Assembly: GCA_012514315.1 (NCBI GenBank)
Contig: JAAZAN010000212.1
Span: 1 to 37,811 of the forward strand
DNA: 37,811 nt
Origin: Chloroflexota bacterium
GTDB lineage: Bacteria > Chloroflexota > Anaerolineae > B4-G1
Reading direction: 5' to 3'
Under the pieces are notes generated by a model that did no database searches, was not told the DNA's origin, and was given only the letters and a program-made list of their open reading frames with translations. The position numbers were made by a program, and so were the translations under genes. Positions 26,216 to 33,430 of the stretch are shown here, piece after piece. The stretch's first letter is position 1. Each line of letters begins with the position of its first letter.

Positions 26216-27057
26216 CGTTCCCCAATCCTCCTCTCGCCCACGATCAGATCACCGATGCGGATCGTCTTCTCAAGTGGAATACGGCGCGTCATACACTCGT
26301 TCCAGCATAGGCTGCAGCCGGTGCATTTGTCCTCGTCGACAAAACGAGCCTTCCGACGCACTTTTACCTGGAAGTTGCCGACGTAGCCCGACACTTCTTC
26401 GACTTCGCTGTAGGTCAGGAGCTCAATGTTGGGATGCCGACCGGCATCCATCATCTTGGGTCCGAGAATTCAGGTGCTGCAGTCGAGTGTCGGGAAAGTC
26501 TTGTCCAATTCGGCCATGTGGCCGCCGATTGAGGGTTCCCGCTCCACCAAATAGACCTTGTACCCCGCATCAGCGATGGTCAGCGCTGCCTGGATGCCAG
26601 CAATGCCGGCGCCGACGACGAGCGCCTTCTGTGTGACAGGCTCGGTCATAGCATCCAGTGGCTGTTGGTAGGCCACGCGCGTCACGGCCGAGCGGACAAG
26701 GCGCCTGGCCTTTGCAGTGGCCTGGGCTGTATCCTTCGTGATCCAGGACGAATGCTCGCGAATGTTAGCCATCGCGAAGTAGTACGGGTTCAGCCCGGCC
26801 TCCGCTACAGCAGCCTGGAACGTGCTCTCGTGCATACGCGGTGTGCAGGATGCCACCACGACCCGGTTGAGCTTCAGATCGCGAATGTCGTCCTTGATCA
26901 TATTTTGCCCTGGTTCCGAGCACATATACTTGTTCTCGCGAGCTACAGCGACGAATGGCAACGTCTCCGCGTATGCCACGACCTCAGGCACGTTGACCGT
27001 GGCCGCGATGTTCACACCGCAGTCGCAAATGTATACTCCAATCCGAACTGGCTCCAT
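26212..27057 (-). CDS. hdrA: Selenocysteine-containing HdrA N-terminal half
   Basis: A 281-residue protein if the in-frame TGA at 26472-26470 is read as selenocysteine (residue 196). Without readthrough two unconnected fragments result. The sequence is the first half of heterodisulfide reductase HdrA: an N-terminal domain (VYICDCGVNIA, ASCTPRMHE), the flavin loop VVGAGIAGIQAAL near 145-157, then FPTLDCST-Sec-ILGPKM, where other HdrA proteins have Cys. DAGRHPNI and a final CTGCSLCWNEC follow. No frameshift is needed. A SECIS hairpin lies 21-38 bases past the TGA. The C-terminal half of HdrA is encoded separately in the 21730-23490 fusion. GGGAGG precedes the ATG. It should bind FAD and carry out electron bifurcation. 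Confidence 0.88.
26432..26449 (-). promoter_or_regulatory. Bacterial SECIS element for HdrA Sec196
   Basis: On the minus strand GGATGCC (26449-26443) and GGCATCC (26438-26432) form a perfect 7-bp stem around the loop GGTC. E. coli fdhF has the same GGUC apical loop. The loop lies 28-31 bases after the TGA (26472-26470), inside the range of about 16-37 bases usual for bacterial elements. The stem also encodes conserved DAGRHP residues, so codon choice makes the palindrome. Confidence 0.85.
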
Positions 27058-27099
27058 GCCTCATACCTCCCAAAGTGTGAAAGAGACCATGCTTTCGCA

Positions 27100-27909
27100 C
27101 TACACAATCCTATCGACGGCCACCGAGTCACGCGCGCTCCGCGTGGGGTTGGTGCATACCCCGTCAATCGATGCCCATCGTCCTCGCGCACCAGCAAGCG
27201 CCAATCGAATCTCGCCTACCGTCGGTTCATTGAGGCCTAGTGACGTGCGCGTCTGCATGTCGTCCAACCGATGGGCGTCACTCGCTGTCACCAGCGAGAA
27301 ATCGCTCAATTGCTGGAACCGTGCTCTCGCCTCCCCCGGTGCAAGACGAGACGATATCTCCACACCAGTTATCCCGATTTGCAGCGGCACGAATCCGAGA
27401 TTGGCAATGATGCTGAACGCCGGACGATCTACGTGAGCCGGAATTACCAGTCCCCCGAGATCATCCACTCGTGCCACTACATCCTCGATGGACAGATCCG
27501 TCGCCGTGACCAGCAGTCGATCTAGGTATCCTGCCGGCTCGCCATCGGGATCCAGCAGGATTTGCTCCCCGAAGAATCGAGGATCATTCTTCAGCAAGGG
27601 CAGGCTGGCGTAAACCTCGGCTTGCCACGTCCAGGCCTGATCGATCGTATCGAACAGGGCGAGAACGTGAGCTTCCTCGCGTGTCTGCACCTCCATTCCT
27701 GGAAGCACAGTGATTCCGGTGCCACGAGCCGCATTGCAGACTGACAGAGCATTCTCCGACGAATTATGATCGGTGACGCCAATAATGTCCAGGTTCAGTT
27801 GCTGTGCCCGTTCCACAATCAGCTCGGGCAACATCTCTAGCTCAGCACACGGCGATAAGCACGTGTGGATGTGCAAGTCCACAGAAAAGGAGCGCAGCTT
27901 GCAGCTCAT
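27100..27909 (-). CDS. PHP-domain metal-dependent phosphoesterase
   Basis: A 269-residue PHP-family protein. It has the metal-binding motif DLHIHTCLSPC at the N-terminus, GVTDHNSSENA, PGMEVQT and a later PAHVDRP and ASDAHR, so the residues for a trinuclear metal site are present. PHP proteins hydrolyse phosphoesters; this subtype recurs in [FeFe]-hydrogenase operons of anaerobes beside CBS/ATPase and DRTGG genes, where a signalling role is suspected. The ATG at 27909 has only a weak ribosome binding site. It sits between the ATPase gene and HdrA. Confidence 0.9.
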   Translation of the reverse strand: MSCKLRSFSVDLHIHTCLSPCAELEMLPELIVERAQQLNLDIIGVTDHNSSENALSVCNAARGTGITVLPGMEVQTREEAHVLALFDTIDQAWTWQAEVYASLPLLKNDPRFFGEQILLDPDGEPAGYLDRLLVTATDLSIEDVVARVDDLGGLVIPAHVDRPAFSIIANLGFVPLQIGITGVEISSRLAPGEARARFQQLSDFSLVTASDAHRLDDMQTRTSLGLNEPTVGEIRLALAGARGRWASIDGVCTNPTRSARDSVAVDRIV

Positions 27910-27966
27910 TCGCTATCGAGCACCGTTGCATAGCGGTGTGTGGAAACGAGTTCGCCGGTCTCAGTG

Positions 27967-28506
27967 TCATGCCGCAAGCTCGGCCTCACCCTCGGCAATG
28001 TACTCACGAATCCATCGAATCACCTGCGGATGCGTCAAGGGAACGTCCCCGAGTTCCGCCCTGAACTCCATTGTGGTGAACGCAAACTCCTTACCGTTGC
28101 GGTGGTGGGTGAACACGACGTCACACTTCCCTGTCAGGATAATCGCTGTGAGCGTCCCCGCCACGTCCCCCAGCGGAGCGCGATCGATATGGCTGTGCCG
28201 AAACACAGCCTGCAGTCTGGTTCCCTTGCCCAGCTCCGATTCCACTGACAGATTCCCAGCACAGCGCTCGGCAGCCGCCTTGAACAGCGGCAGACCCAAC
28301 CCGACGTGTCGAGTCGTGCGAGTGGTGTAGAATGGATCCGCAGCTCTCTCATACTGGCTGGGTGTCATCCCGCGTCCGTTGTCCACGATCGTGATGGCTA
28401 GCAAATCAGCCTCCGTGTCCTCGTCGATCGCTAGCTCGATGACGCTCGCTCGCGCCTCGACCGAGTTCTCCATAGCGTCCAGTATATGCAGGCTGAGCTC
28501 ACGCAT
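27967..28506 (-). CDS. Histidine-kinase-like ATPase (HATPase_c)
   Basis: A 179-residue stand-alone GHKL ATPase. It has the N-box-like LDAMENSVEA, the G1 box VDNGRGM, and the GLGLPLFKAAAERC and GKGTRLQAVF segments. There is no phosphoacceptor histidine domain or receiver in the protein, so it resembles anti-sigma factor kinases or the regulatory ATPases of hydrogenase clusters. The C-terminal third is unassigned. It belongs to the PHP/DRTGG/CBS regulatory cassette and may sense the redox or energy state for the downstream complex. Confidence 0.85.
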   Translation of the reverse strand: MRELSLHILDAMENSVEARASVIELAIDEDTEADLLAITIVDNGRGMTPSQYERAADPFYTTRTTRHVGLGLPLFKAAAERCAGNLSVESELGKGTRLQAVFRHSHIDRAPLGDVAGTLTAIILTGKCDVVFTHHRNGKEFAFTTMEFRAELGDVPLTHPQVIRWIREYIAEGEAELAA

Positions 28507-28537
28507 CGATGTCTGCTACCTCGGTCCGTCCAACTGT

Positions 28538-28882
28538 CTAGTCAGCCCCGCCTATTCCCAAGGCAGCAAGCATACCCACGACAGTGAAGGTTGTCAAGCA
28601 CGTTGTCAGAATGGGAACGCCCTGTTCATCCGCCTTCTCAACAGTGGCAGGGTCGGGCGTGACCCCCTCAGTAATGATGATGCCGCTGAGGTTGAGCAGG
28701 CCAGCGACAGCGATAATATTGGGGTGTGCCTGAAGCGTAACCCACACAAAGCCCTCGCGGGCACGTGCCATCACGCAGCTCAGCAGGTCGCTGGCATACC
28801 CGCCTGTCACGTGGACATCCAGCCTGTCGGCTCCAGTCTTCACTTCGAGCGGCATTTCTGCACAAATGTCTTCGAGTTTCAC
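28538..28882 (-). CDS. DRTGG-domain protein
   Basis: A 114-residue protein of the DRTGG/HPr-kinase N-terminal-like type, with VHVTGGYASDLLSCVMARA, VWVTLQAHPNIIAVA and LSGIIITEG. The family is found in putative nucleotide or ligand sensors. The start is GTG at 28882, six bases after GAGGAAGGA and overlapping the CBS-ATPase stop as GTGA. A much longer upstream frame is a shadow. Another DRTGG gene lies at 29842-30210, giving two copies in one cassette. Confidence 0.82.
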   Translation of the reverse strand: MKLEDICAEMPLEVKTGADRLDVHVTGGYASDLLSCVMARAREGFVWVTLQAHPNIIAVAGLLNLSGIIITEGVTPDPATVEKADEQGVPILTTCLTTFTVVGMLAALGIGGAD

Positions 28883-29826
28883 GGTTTGTCCTTCCTCGTC
28901 AACCAGATCATTGCCTCTAGCCGAGTGCCATTGCCTGGCGACGACTCCAGTCTCATCTGGTCGGCGCAGCGCCGAATGTTGCTGAGACCCATACCGGCCC
29001 CAAATCCCAGTTCCCGGATCCACTCGGGTGCGGTAGAGTAGCCTGGCTCCATCGCTTGATCGATGTCCGATATGCCCGGCCCGTTGTCCACCGTGCGGAT
29101 CACAAGTTGCTTCGGCAGTATCTCGACCGTCATCTCTCCTCCTTCGATGGTGTGGATGATGACGTTCATCTCAGCCTCATAGGAGGCGATGGCGGCGCGT
29201 CGAATGATATCGGGGGGGACACCCAGCCTGGTCAGTACCAATTTGATCTTGCCCGAGGCCTCGCCAGCGTGCGCGAAATCACCGGCAGCAACGCCGTAAG
29301 TGAGGTGGATGCTTGTGCGATCGGACACGATGTCCTCGAAGACGTGGCTGGCACGATAGTGTCGGATCTGCTCCTCATGGAACTCAATCTCCAACTTTTT
29401 CAGCAGGCCCTGGATGATGTTGGATCGAGTTAGGATTCCGACGAGGCGCCTCTCCCCGTCCAGAACGGGAAATCGGCCAAAGCGGTAGTTGGTGAAGTAG
29501 TTGAATGCCTGTACAACCGGCTGATCAGGATGCAACGCGATCGGCTCCCGTGTCATCTTCTCGCCCACCGTCGCGCTCATCTCACCCGCTGCGAGCGCTT
29601 TGATCAGATCCTCTACGCTAATGATGCCTACTAGGTTCCCTGCTTCTACGACGGGAGTACCCGAGATCTGGTGTTCCTGGAGCACTCGGGCGAGCTCCGC
29701 CATCGGTGTCTGGGGTGTGACCGTGATCACATCGTGTGTCATCACCTCGGCAACACGAATTTGATACACGAGTTGTTGAACAATCCCAATGTCCGAATGA
29801 TCCACAGTATCGTTACTATTCGACAT
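28879..29826 (-). CDS. Tandem CBS-domain protein fused to an anti-sigma-type ATPase
   Basis: A 315-residue two-module regulator. Residues about 25-145 are two CBS domains (VMTHDVITV, GIISVEDLIKAL, KMTREPIAL, GILTRSNII), which bind adenosyl nucleotides. The C-terminal part is a RsbW-like GHKL ATPase with EAEMNVIIHT, VDNGPGISD and GAGMGLSNIRR. It could read AMP/ATP or S-adenosylmethionine and relay it to a partner protein. The start has only a weak binding site. It is flanked by two DRTGG genes, with a 15-base gap on one side and a 4-base overlap on the other. Confidence 0.88.
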   Translation of the reverse strand: MSNSNDTVDHSDIGIVQQLVYQIRVAEVMTHDVITVTPQTPMAELARVLQEHQISGTPVVEAGNLVGIISVEDLIKALAAGEMSATVGEKMTREPIALHPDQPVVQAFNYFTNYRFGRFPVLDGERRLVGILTRSNIIQGLLKKLEIEFHEEQIRHYRASHVFEDIVSDRTSIHLTYGVAAGDFAHAGEASGKIKLVLTRLGVPPDIIRRAAIASYEAEMNVIIHTIEGGEMTVEILPKQLVIRTVDNGPGISDIDQAMEPGYSTAPEWIRELGFGAGMGLSNIRRCADQMRLESSPGNGTRLEAMIWLTRKDKP

Positions 29827-29841
29827 TCAGCTCACTGCGGG

Positions 29842-30210
29842 TCATACCCGTCTTTGCTCAGTGGGCACGACAATGCCGGCGCGAACGCCGGCAGCGTGCA
29901 GACGCCCGCAGACTTCGAACATGGGGTACGGCGTGGAGAATAGTGGGATCGAGAGTTCGCGAGCCAATGTCAGCATAGGGTCCGATGGCATCTTGCCGTG
30001 AACGAAGATCACCGCTGAGATGTCAGCCACCTGCGCTGTGCGCACGACTTGAGGGTTGCACAGGCTGGTTAGAAGGAGCGAACCAGGTTCGGCGAAGGCG
30101 AGCACGTCGCTCATCAGGTCGGCGGCGCAGGCGCAGGGAATCTCGATATCCAGGTCAGCGTCCTGCAGTGATGTGTTTGGTATGAGTGCTACGATGTCGC
30201 GCAGTATCAT
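29842..30210 (-). CDS. DRTGG-domain protein
   Basis: A 122-residue DRTGG-family protein, paralogous to the 28538-28882 product. Shared style includes an N-terminal beta strand, CACAADLMSDVLAFA and LLTSLCNPQVVRTA, and ISAVIFVHGK. It is probably a ligand-sensing or adaptor protein of the same cassette. AGGTGA stands six bases before the ATG. Its neighbours are the HdrCB fusion gene upstream and the CBS-ATPase gene downstream. Confidence 0.8.
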   Translation of the reverse strand: MILRDIVALIPNTSLQDADLDIEIPCACAADLMSDVLAFAEPGSLLLTSLCNPQVVRTAQVADISAVIFVHGKMPSDPMLTLARELSIPLFSTPYPMFEVCGRLHAAGVRAGIVVPTEQRRV

Positions 30211-30313
30211 TCTGTGTCACCTGGATGAGTCTAGTTGAGCAAGAAGAGCAAATGGTGGATTCCGTCTGACGGCTCGTCGGACCGATCGCCTCTCTGGGGC
30301 AGCCTGTGTCCAG

Positions 30314-31516
30314 CTATCCGCCCATCGCCTGCCAGACCAGCTCCGTGATATCGAGTACCCGCACCCGTGTTCGTGTGGCGCGGGCAGCCTGCTGGAGCGT
30401 GCGCTTGCATTGCTGGCACGACGAGATGATTGCCTGGGCGCCCGTGTCGGCCGCCTGCGCCAGCCGGCGCGCCGCGATGCCCTCTGTCACTGTGCTGTCG
30501 GTCATCGCAACGTCGCCGCCTCCGCCACAGCACATCGAATTCTCTCGACAGCTTGCCATCTCCACCAATTCCACGCCGGGGACGCTGCGGATAACTTGCC
30601 TCGGTGCATCGTACACGCCAGTCTTGCGGCCCAGATCACAGGGGTCGTGGTAGGTCACGACCCACGGCACCTCGGCTGTGAACTCGATCCGACCTTCCTC
30701 GATCAGCCTCGCGAGCAGCTGACTCGCATGCAAGAGCTCGAAACCGAGCTGCGTTGTGTCGACAAACTCAGGATAGATATGGTCCCACGTGTGGTAGCAC
30801 GATGGGCAAGTGGCAACTAGCATCTGCGGAGCCAACTCCTGTGCTCGGGCCACATTGTGCCTTGCCAGATCAGCGACCCGGTCCTTCATGCCGCCACCAT
30901 ACAGTGGGTAACCACAACACCATTCCTCTCCCCCCATCGTCGTGTAGCTGACACCTGCCTTCTCGAGAATCTGGACGAGGGCCTGAGGGATGCTGTACGT
31001 TTGTGGATAAAAGGAGGACACGCATCCGGTGTAGAACAACACTTCCGCTGACTTCTTCTGAACTTGCTGCAATTGCTCAGGAAGCGGCTCGAGGTTGTCG
31101 CTCCAGATCAGGCGATGCTCATTGTCCTCATTGAGGATGTTGTGTGAGGCAGTGACGGCGTCGCGCATCTGGCCCAACGCGGCAGGAATCTCTCCGTCGC
31201 TGTTGACAACCCATTCTCTGAGATGGCGCATAGTCTCAGCGATGTCTATCCCACGGGGACAACGTACCTGGCAGGCATAGCACTGAGTGCAGAGCCAGAA
31301 CGTGCGACTGGAGAGAATCACATCCTCCATTCCCAACCGCATCATCTCCCAGACTTGGCGTGGCGAGTAGTCCATTGCGTCATTGGCCGGGCACGATGCG
31401 CTGCAGGTTCCGCACTGAATGCAGGTCGCAAGGGTCTCCCACGCGGGCTCGACCTCCTTGATGAACTCGCTGTCGATATCCGCGTGAGTCAGAATTTCGG
31501 GCAGCTTGACAGTCAT
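30314..31516 (-). CDS. HdrCB-like fusion (HdrD-type) iron-sulfur protein
   Basis: A 400-residue protein joining an HdrC-like ferredoxin to an HdrB-like catalytic domain. The N-terminal part has cluster ligands Cys32/35/38/42 (CIQCGTCSASC) and a second motif in CTQCYACQVRC. The C-terminal part has the two CCG segments of HdrB, EEWCCGYP and SMCCGGGGD, which bind noncubane 4Fe-4S clusters, plus DPCDLGR. It would be the disulfide- or thiol-handling end of the Hdr complex; the natural substrate (e.g. a DsrC-like protein) is not visible here. GAGGAGG precedes the ATG. It is the first gene of the operon. Confidence 0.93.
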   Translation of the reverse strand: MTVKLPEILTHADIDSEFIKEVEPAWETLATCIQCGTCSASCPANDAMDYSPRQVWEMMRLGMEDVILSSRTFWLCTQCYACQVRCPRGIDIAETMRHLREWVVNSDGEIPAALGQMRDAVTASHNILNEDNEHRLIWSDNLEPLPEQLQQVQKKSAEVLFYTGCVSSFYPQTYSIPQALVQILEKAGVSYTTMGGEEWCCGYPLYGGGMKDRVADLARHNVARAQELAPQMLVATCPSCYHTWDHIYPEFVDTTQLGFELLHASQLLARLIEEGRIEFTAEVPWVVTYHDPCDLGRKTGVYDAPRQVIRSVPGVELVEMASCRENSMCCGGGGDVAMTDSTVTEGIAARRLAQAADTGAQAIISSCQQCKRTLQQAARATRTRVRVLDITELVWQAMGG

Positions 31517-31568
31517 TCTGTTTGGCCTCCTCGAGATCGACTGCTGGACGGTGCCGCAGATTCTCATA

Positions 31569-31597
31569 ATGATAGAGTATAAGGCGCGATTGGTCAA
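31569..31597 (-). promoter_or_regulatory. Promoter of the Hdr-Flx-Nuo operon
   Basis: Minus strand: TTGACC (31597-31592), a 17-base spacer and TATCAT (31574-31569). Transcription would start near 31562, giving a leader of about 46 bases before the HdrCB ATG. It is divergent from the small membrane-protein promoter 50 bases away. No operator is obvious. Confidence 0.75.
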
Positions 31598-31647
31598 GTC
31601 GAACTGCGCTCGCTGGCGACAAACTGCTTCGACAGGTAGATGAAGTA

Positions 31648-31676
31648 TTGACGCTGGCATATGGACGTGCTACAAT
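31648..31676 (+). promoter_or_regulatory. Promoter of the small membrane protein gene
   Basis: TTGACG (31648-31653), a 17-base spacer and TACAAT (31671-31676). Transcription should begin near 31683, inside the GGAGGAGG ribosome binding site, so the 5' leader would be about 12 bases. Confidence 0.8.
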
Positions 31677-31694
31677 TCTGGAGGAGGTGGAGAT

Positions 31695-31904
31695 CTGAAC
31701 CAGGTCATTAAGCGAGTTGCCGAGTTCCTGGCTCGACTGCCGGGACTGCCGGTGCTGATCGGCGCAGGCCTCGTTGTGCTTAACTTCGTTGTACGGCTTA
31801 TGCCAGACAGCCAGGCGATGGAGTGGCTTGCGCGTACCGACCTGTTGCTGCACGCTGGAGTTGTTCTGGGCCTCATCGGGATTCTAGTCGGTGATGCTCT
31901 GTAG
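31695..31904 (+). CDS. Small two-helix membrane protein, probable CTG start
   Basis: A 69-residue frame follows GGAGGAGG (31680-31687) at a 7-base spacing, but its first codon is CTG. There is no ATG, GTG or TTG in frame between the upstream stop at 31641 and this site. The protein has two hydrophobic stretches (about residues 15-36 and 50-68) around a hydrophilic middle with DSQAMEWLARTD, so it should be an integral membrane protein with both ends on the same side. I do not recognise the family. Its own strong promoter and terminator bracket it. Translation from CTG is inferred. Confidence 0.65.
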   Translation: MNQVIKRVAEFLARLPGLPVLIGAGLVVLNFVVRLMPDSQAMEWLARTDLLLHAGVVLGLIGILVGDAL

Positions 31905-31978
31905 GAGCGCCCTGGCGGCGGCGATGGCACTCGGTGTTTACTTGCGCGTGGTGACCGCGTGTGTGGTGTTCAGTCGTG

Positions 31979-32004
31979 GAGCGGGCCTCACAGGCCCGCT
32001 CTTT
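31979..32004 (+). terminator. Intrinsic terminator
   Basis: GAGCGGGCCT (31979-31988) and AGGCCCGCTC (31992-32001) form a perfect 10-bp stem around a 3-base loop, followed by TTT. It ends the small membrane-protein transcript and precedes the DUF58 gene. Confidence 0.85.
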
Positions 32005-32029
32005 GCATGCTGCAGGATGTGATTGCACT

Positions 32030-33430
32030 GTGTCAAGTTGTCTGAGACAACTGCTGGCCCCGTGGGTTCTGTGGCGGGTGCGGGACAACCAGGCCGAGGC
32101 CGAGGTCGTCTTGCTGTGGCGGAATCGCACGCCGCTCATCATGGCGGGGGTTCTCTTGCTTGTGCAGCTTACGACGCCGGCACGGGTATGGATGACACTG
32201 TTGCTCGCGTTCACTGTGACCACCGCCATTGCCGGAATCTGGTCGCGGGAGATGGCCAAGAACGTTCGTGTCCATCGGCGCTTACCCACTGCGTGGGTGC
32301 AGACGGGCGATTTGATCCAGGAGGAGTTCACTGTTCGCAATGACAGCCTGCTACCCGCACTCTGCCTGGAGATCGAGGACCAGAGTGATGTGCCGGGCTA
32401 TGTGGTCAGCACTGTGCGGTCGATTGGCGCCCAGTCTTCGGTGGCGTGGGTTTCCCGCGGCGAGTCACATTTGCGCGGTGAGTACCAGATGGGGCCATGG
32501 GTGGCGCGTACGTGCGATCCCTTTGGTCTGTTTGAGGTGGTCCAGCGATGCAATCCCGTATCGACTGTGCTGGTCTACCCTCCGATTGCGCAGCGGCTTC
32601 CCTTTGCGTTGCCGAGAGGGGCAGCCGAAGGGCGGGCGCGTGTGAGTGAACGTTCCTGGAACCCGACAGCGACTGTCGGCGGCGTTCGAGGCTACCTGCC
32701 CGGAGACCCGCGACAGCATATTCACTGGCCAACGTCTGTGCGACATATGGAGTTGTACACCAAGGAGTTCGATCAAGAGAGCGGAGGCGACATTTGGGTC
32801 GTGTTGGATCTGGATCGAACTGTACAGGTTGGTGTCGGCGAGAGATCGACTGAGGAGTTCGGCGTGATCGTCGCGGCGTCAATTGCCGCTCTGTTGTTGG
32901 ATGCGGGCCGCGCTGTGGGGATGATCACCCACGGCGCCGACCGCTCCGTGGTGACACCGGCGCGAGGACGTGGACACCTCTGGGCCATCCTGCGCGCCCT
33001 GGCTCAGGCCAGGGCTGTGGAGTTTGTCCCACTGGCGGGCGTGCTGACGGAGCTAGCGCGAGTACTGCCTGTGGGAGCCACCGCGCTGGTTGTCACGCCA
33101 TCGAGCGATGTCGCGTGGATCCCAGGGGCGGCCCGCTTGCAGGCGAAGGGGATCGGAGTCGCTGCGCTACTCATGGACTCTGCCTCGTTCGATCCGGTCG
33201 ATGCCGTCGATGAGTTGGGAGCACGTGAGGCGCTACAGGCTCAGGCTGTTGCAGGCTCGCTGAGTCCACTGCAAGGGCTACTCGCCGACGTCCGCGTTGA
33301 GTCGGAGGTTATCACGGCGGATATGCCGCTCGCACTGCGCCCGCCGACGGGACAACTGCGACGGTGGGAGTTCAAGGTTGGTGGAACGGGGCGGGCGGTT
33401 GCTGTGAACACCCCGTGGGGTGTGCGATGA
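32030..33430 (+). CDS. DUF58 (VWA-like) membrane protein
   Basis: A 466-residue protein if started at GTG 32030. An N-terminal pair of hydrophobic segments (RTPLIMAGVLLLVQL and LLLAFTVTTAIAGIW) anchors it. The conserved DUF58 block reads RGYLPGDPRQHIHWPTSVR, followed by a VWA-like fold with VVLDLDRT. DUF58 proteins work with MoxR ATPases and transglutaminases, possibly in chaperoning or cell-envelope assembly. The start is uncertain: an open frame begins upstream within the preceding terminator, and GTG 32030 has only AGGA at a longish distance. It overlaps the next gene by four bases (ATGA). Confidence 0.85.
   Translation: MSSCLRQLLAPWVLWRVRDNQAEAEVVLLWRNRTPLIMAGVLLLVQLTTPARVWMTLLLAFTVTTAIAGIWSREMAKNVRVHRRLPTAWVQTGDLIQEEFTVRNDSLLPALCLEIEDQSDVPGYVVSTVRSIGAQSSVAWVSRGESHLRGEYQMGPWVARTCDPFGLFEVVQRCNPVSTVLVYPPIAQRLPFALPRGAAEGRARVSERSWNPTATVGGVRGYLPGDPRQHIHWPTSVRHMELYTKEFDQESGGDIWVVLDLDRTVQVGVGERSTEEFGVIVAASIAALLLDAGRAVGMITHGADRSVVTPARGRGHLWAILRALAQARAVEFVPLAGVLTELARVLPVGATALVVTPSSDVAWIPGAARLQAKGIGVAALLMDSASFDPVDAVDELGAREALQAQAVAGSLSPLQGLLADVRVESEVITADMPLALRPPTGQLRRWEFKVGGTGRAVAVNTPWGVR

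Noticed and set aside
26455..26472. A frameshift or nonsense mutation splitting hdrA
   Set aside because: Both sides are in the same frame and the stop is TGA at a conserved Cys position followed by a SECIS hairpin, so selenocysteine is the better explanation.
28883..29023. Upstream extension of the DRTGG protein to 161 residues
   Set aside because: The extra residues overlap the CBS-ATPase coding end; the GTG at 28882 has a strong binding site and a GTGA overlap.
31961..32029. The DUF58 start at 31961
   Set aside because: That start lies upstream of and through the terminator hairpin (31979-32004) and encodes no family-like residues.
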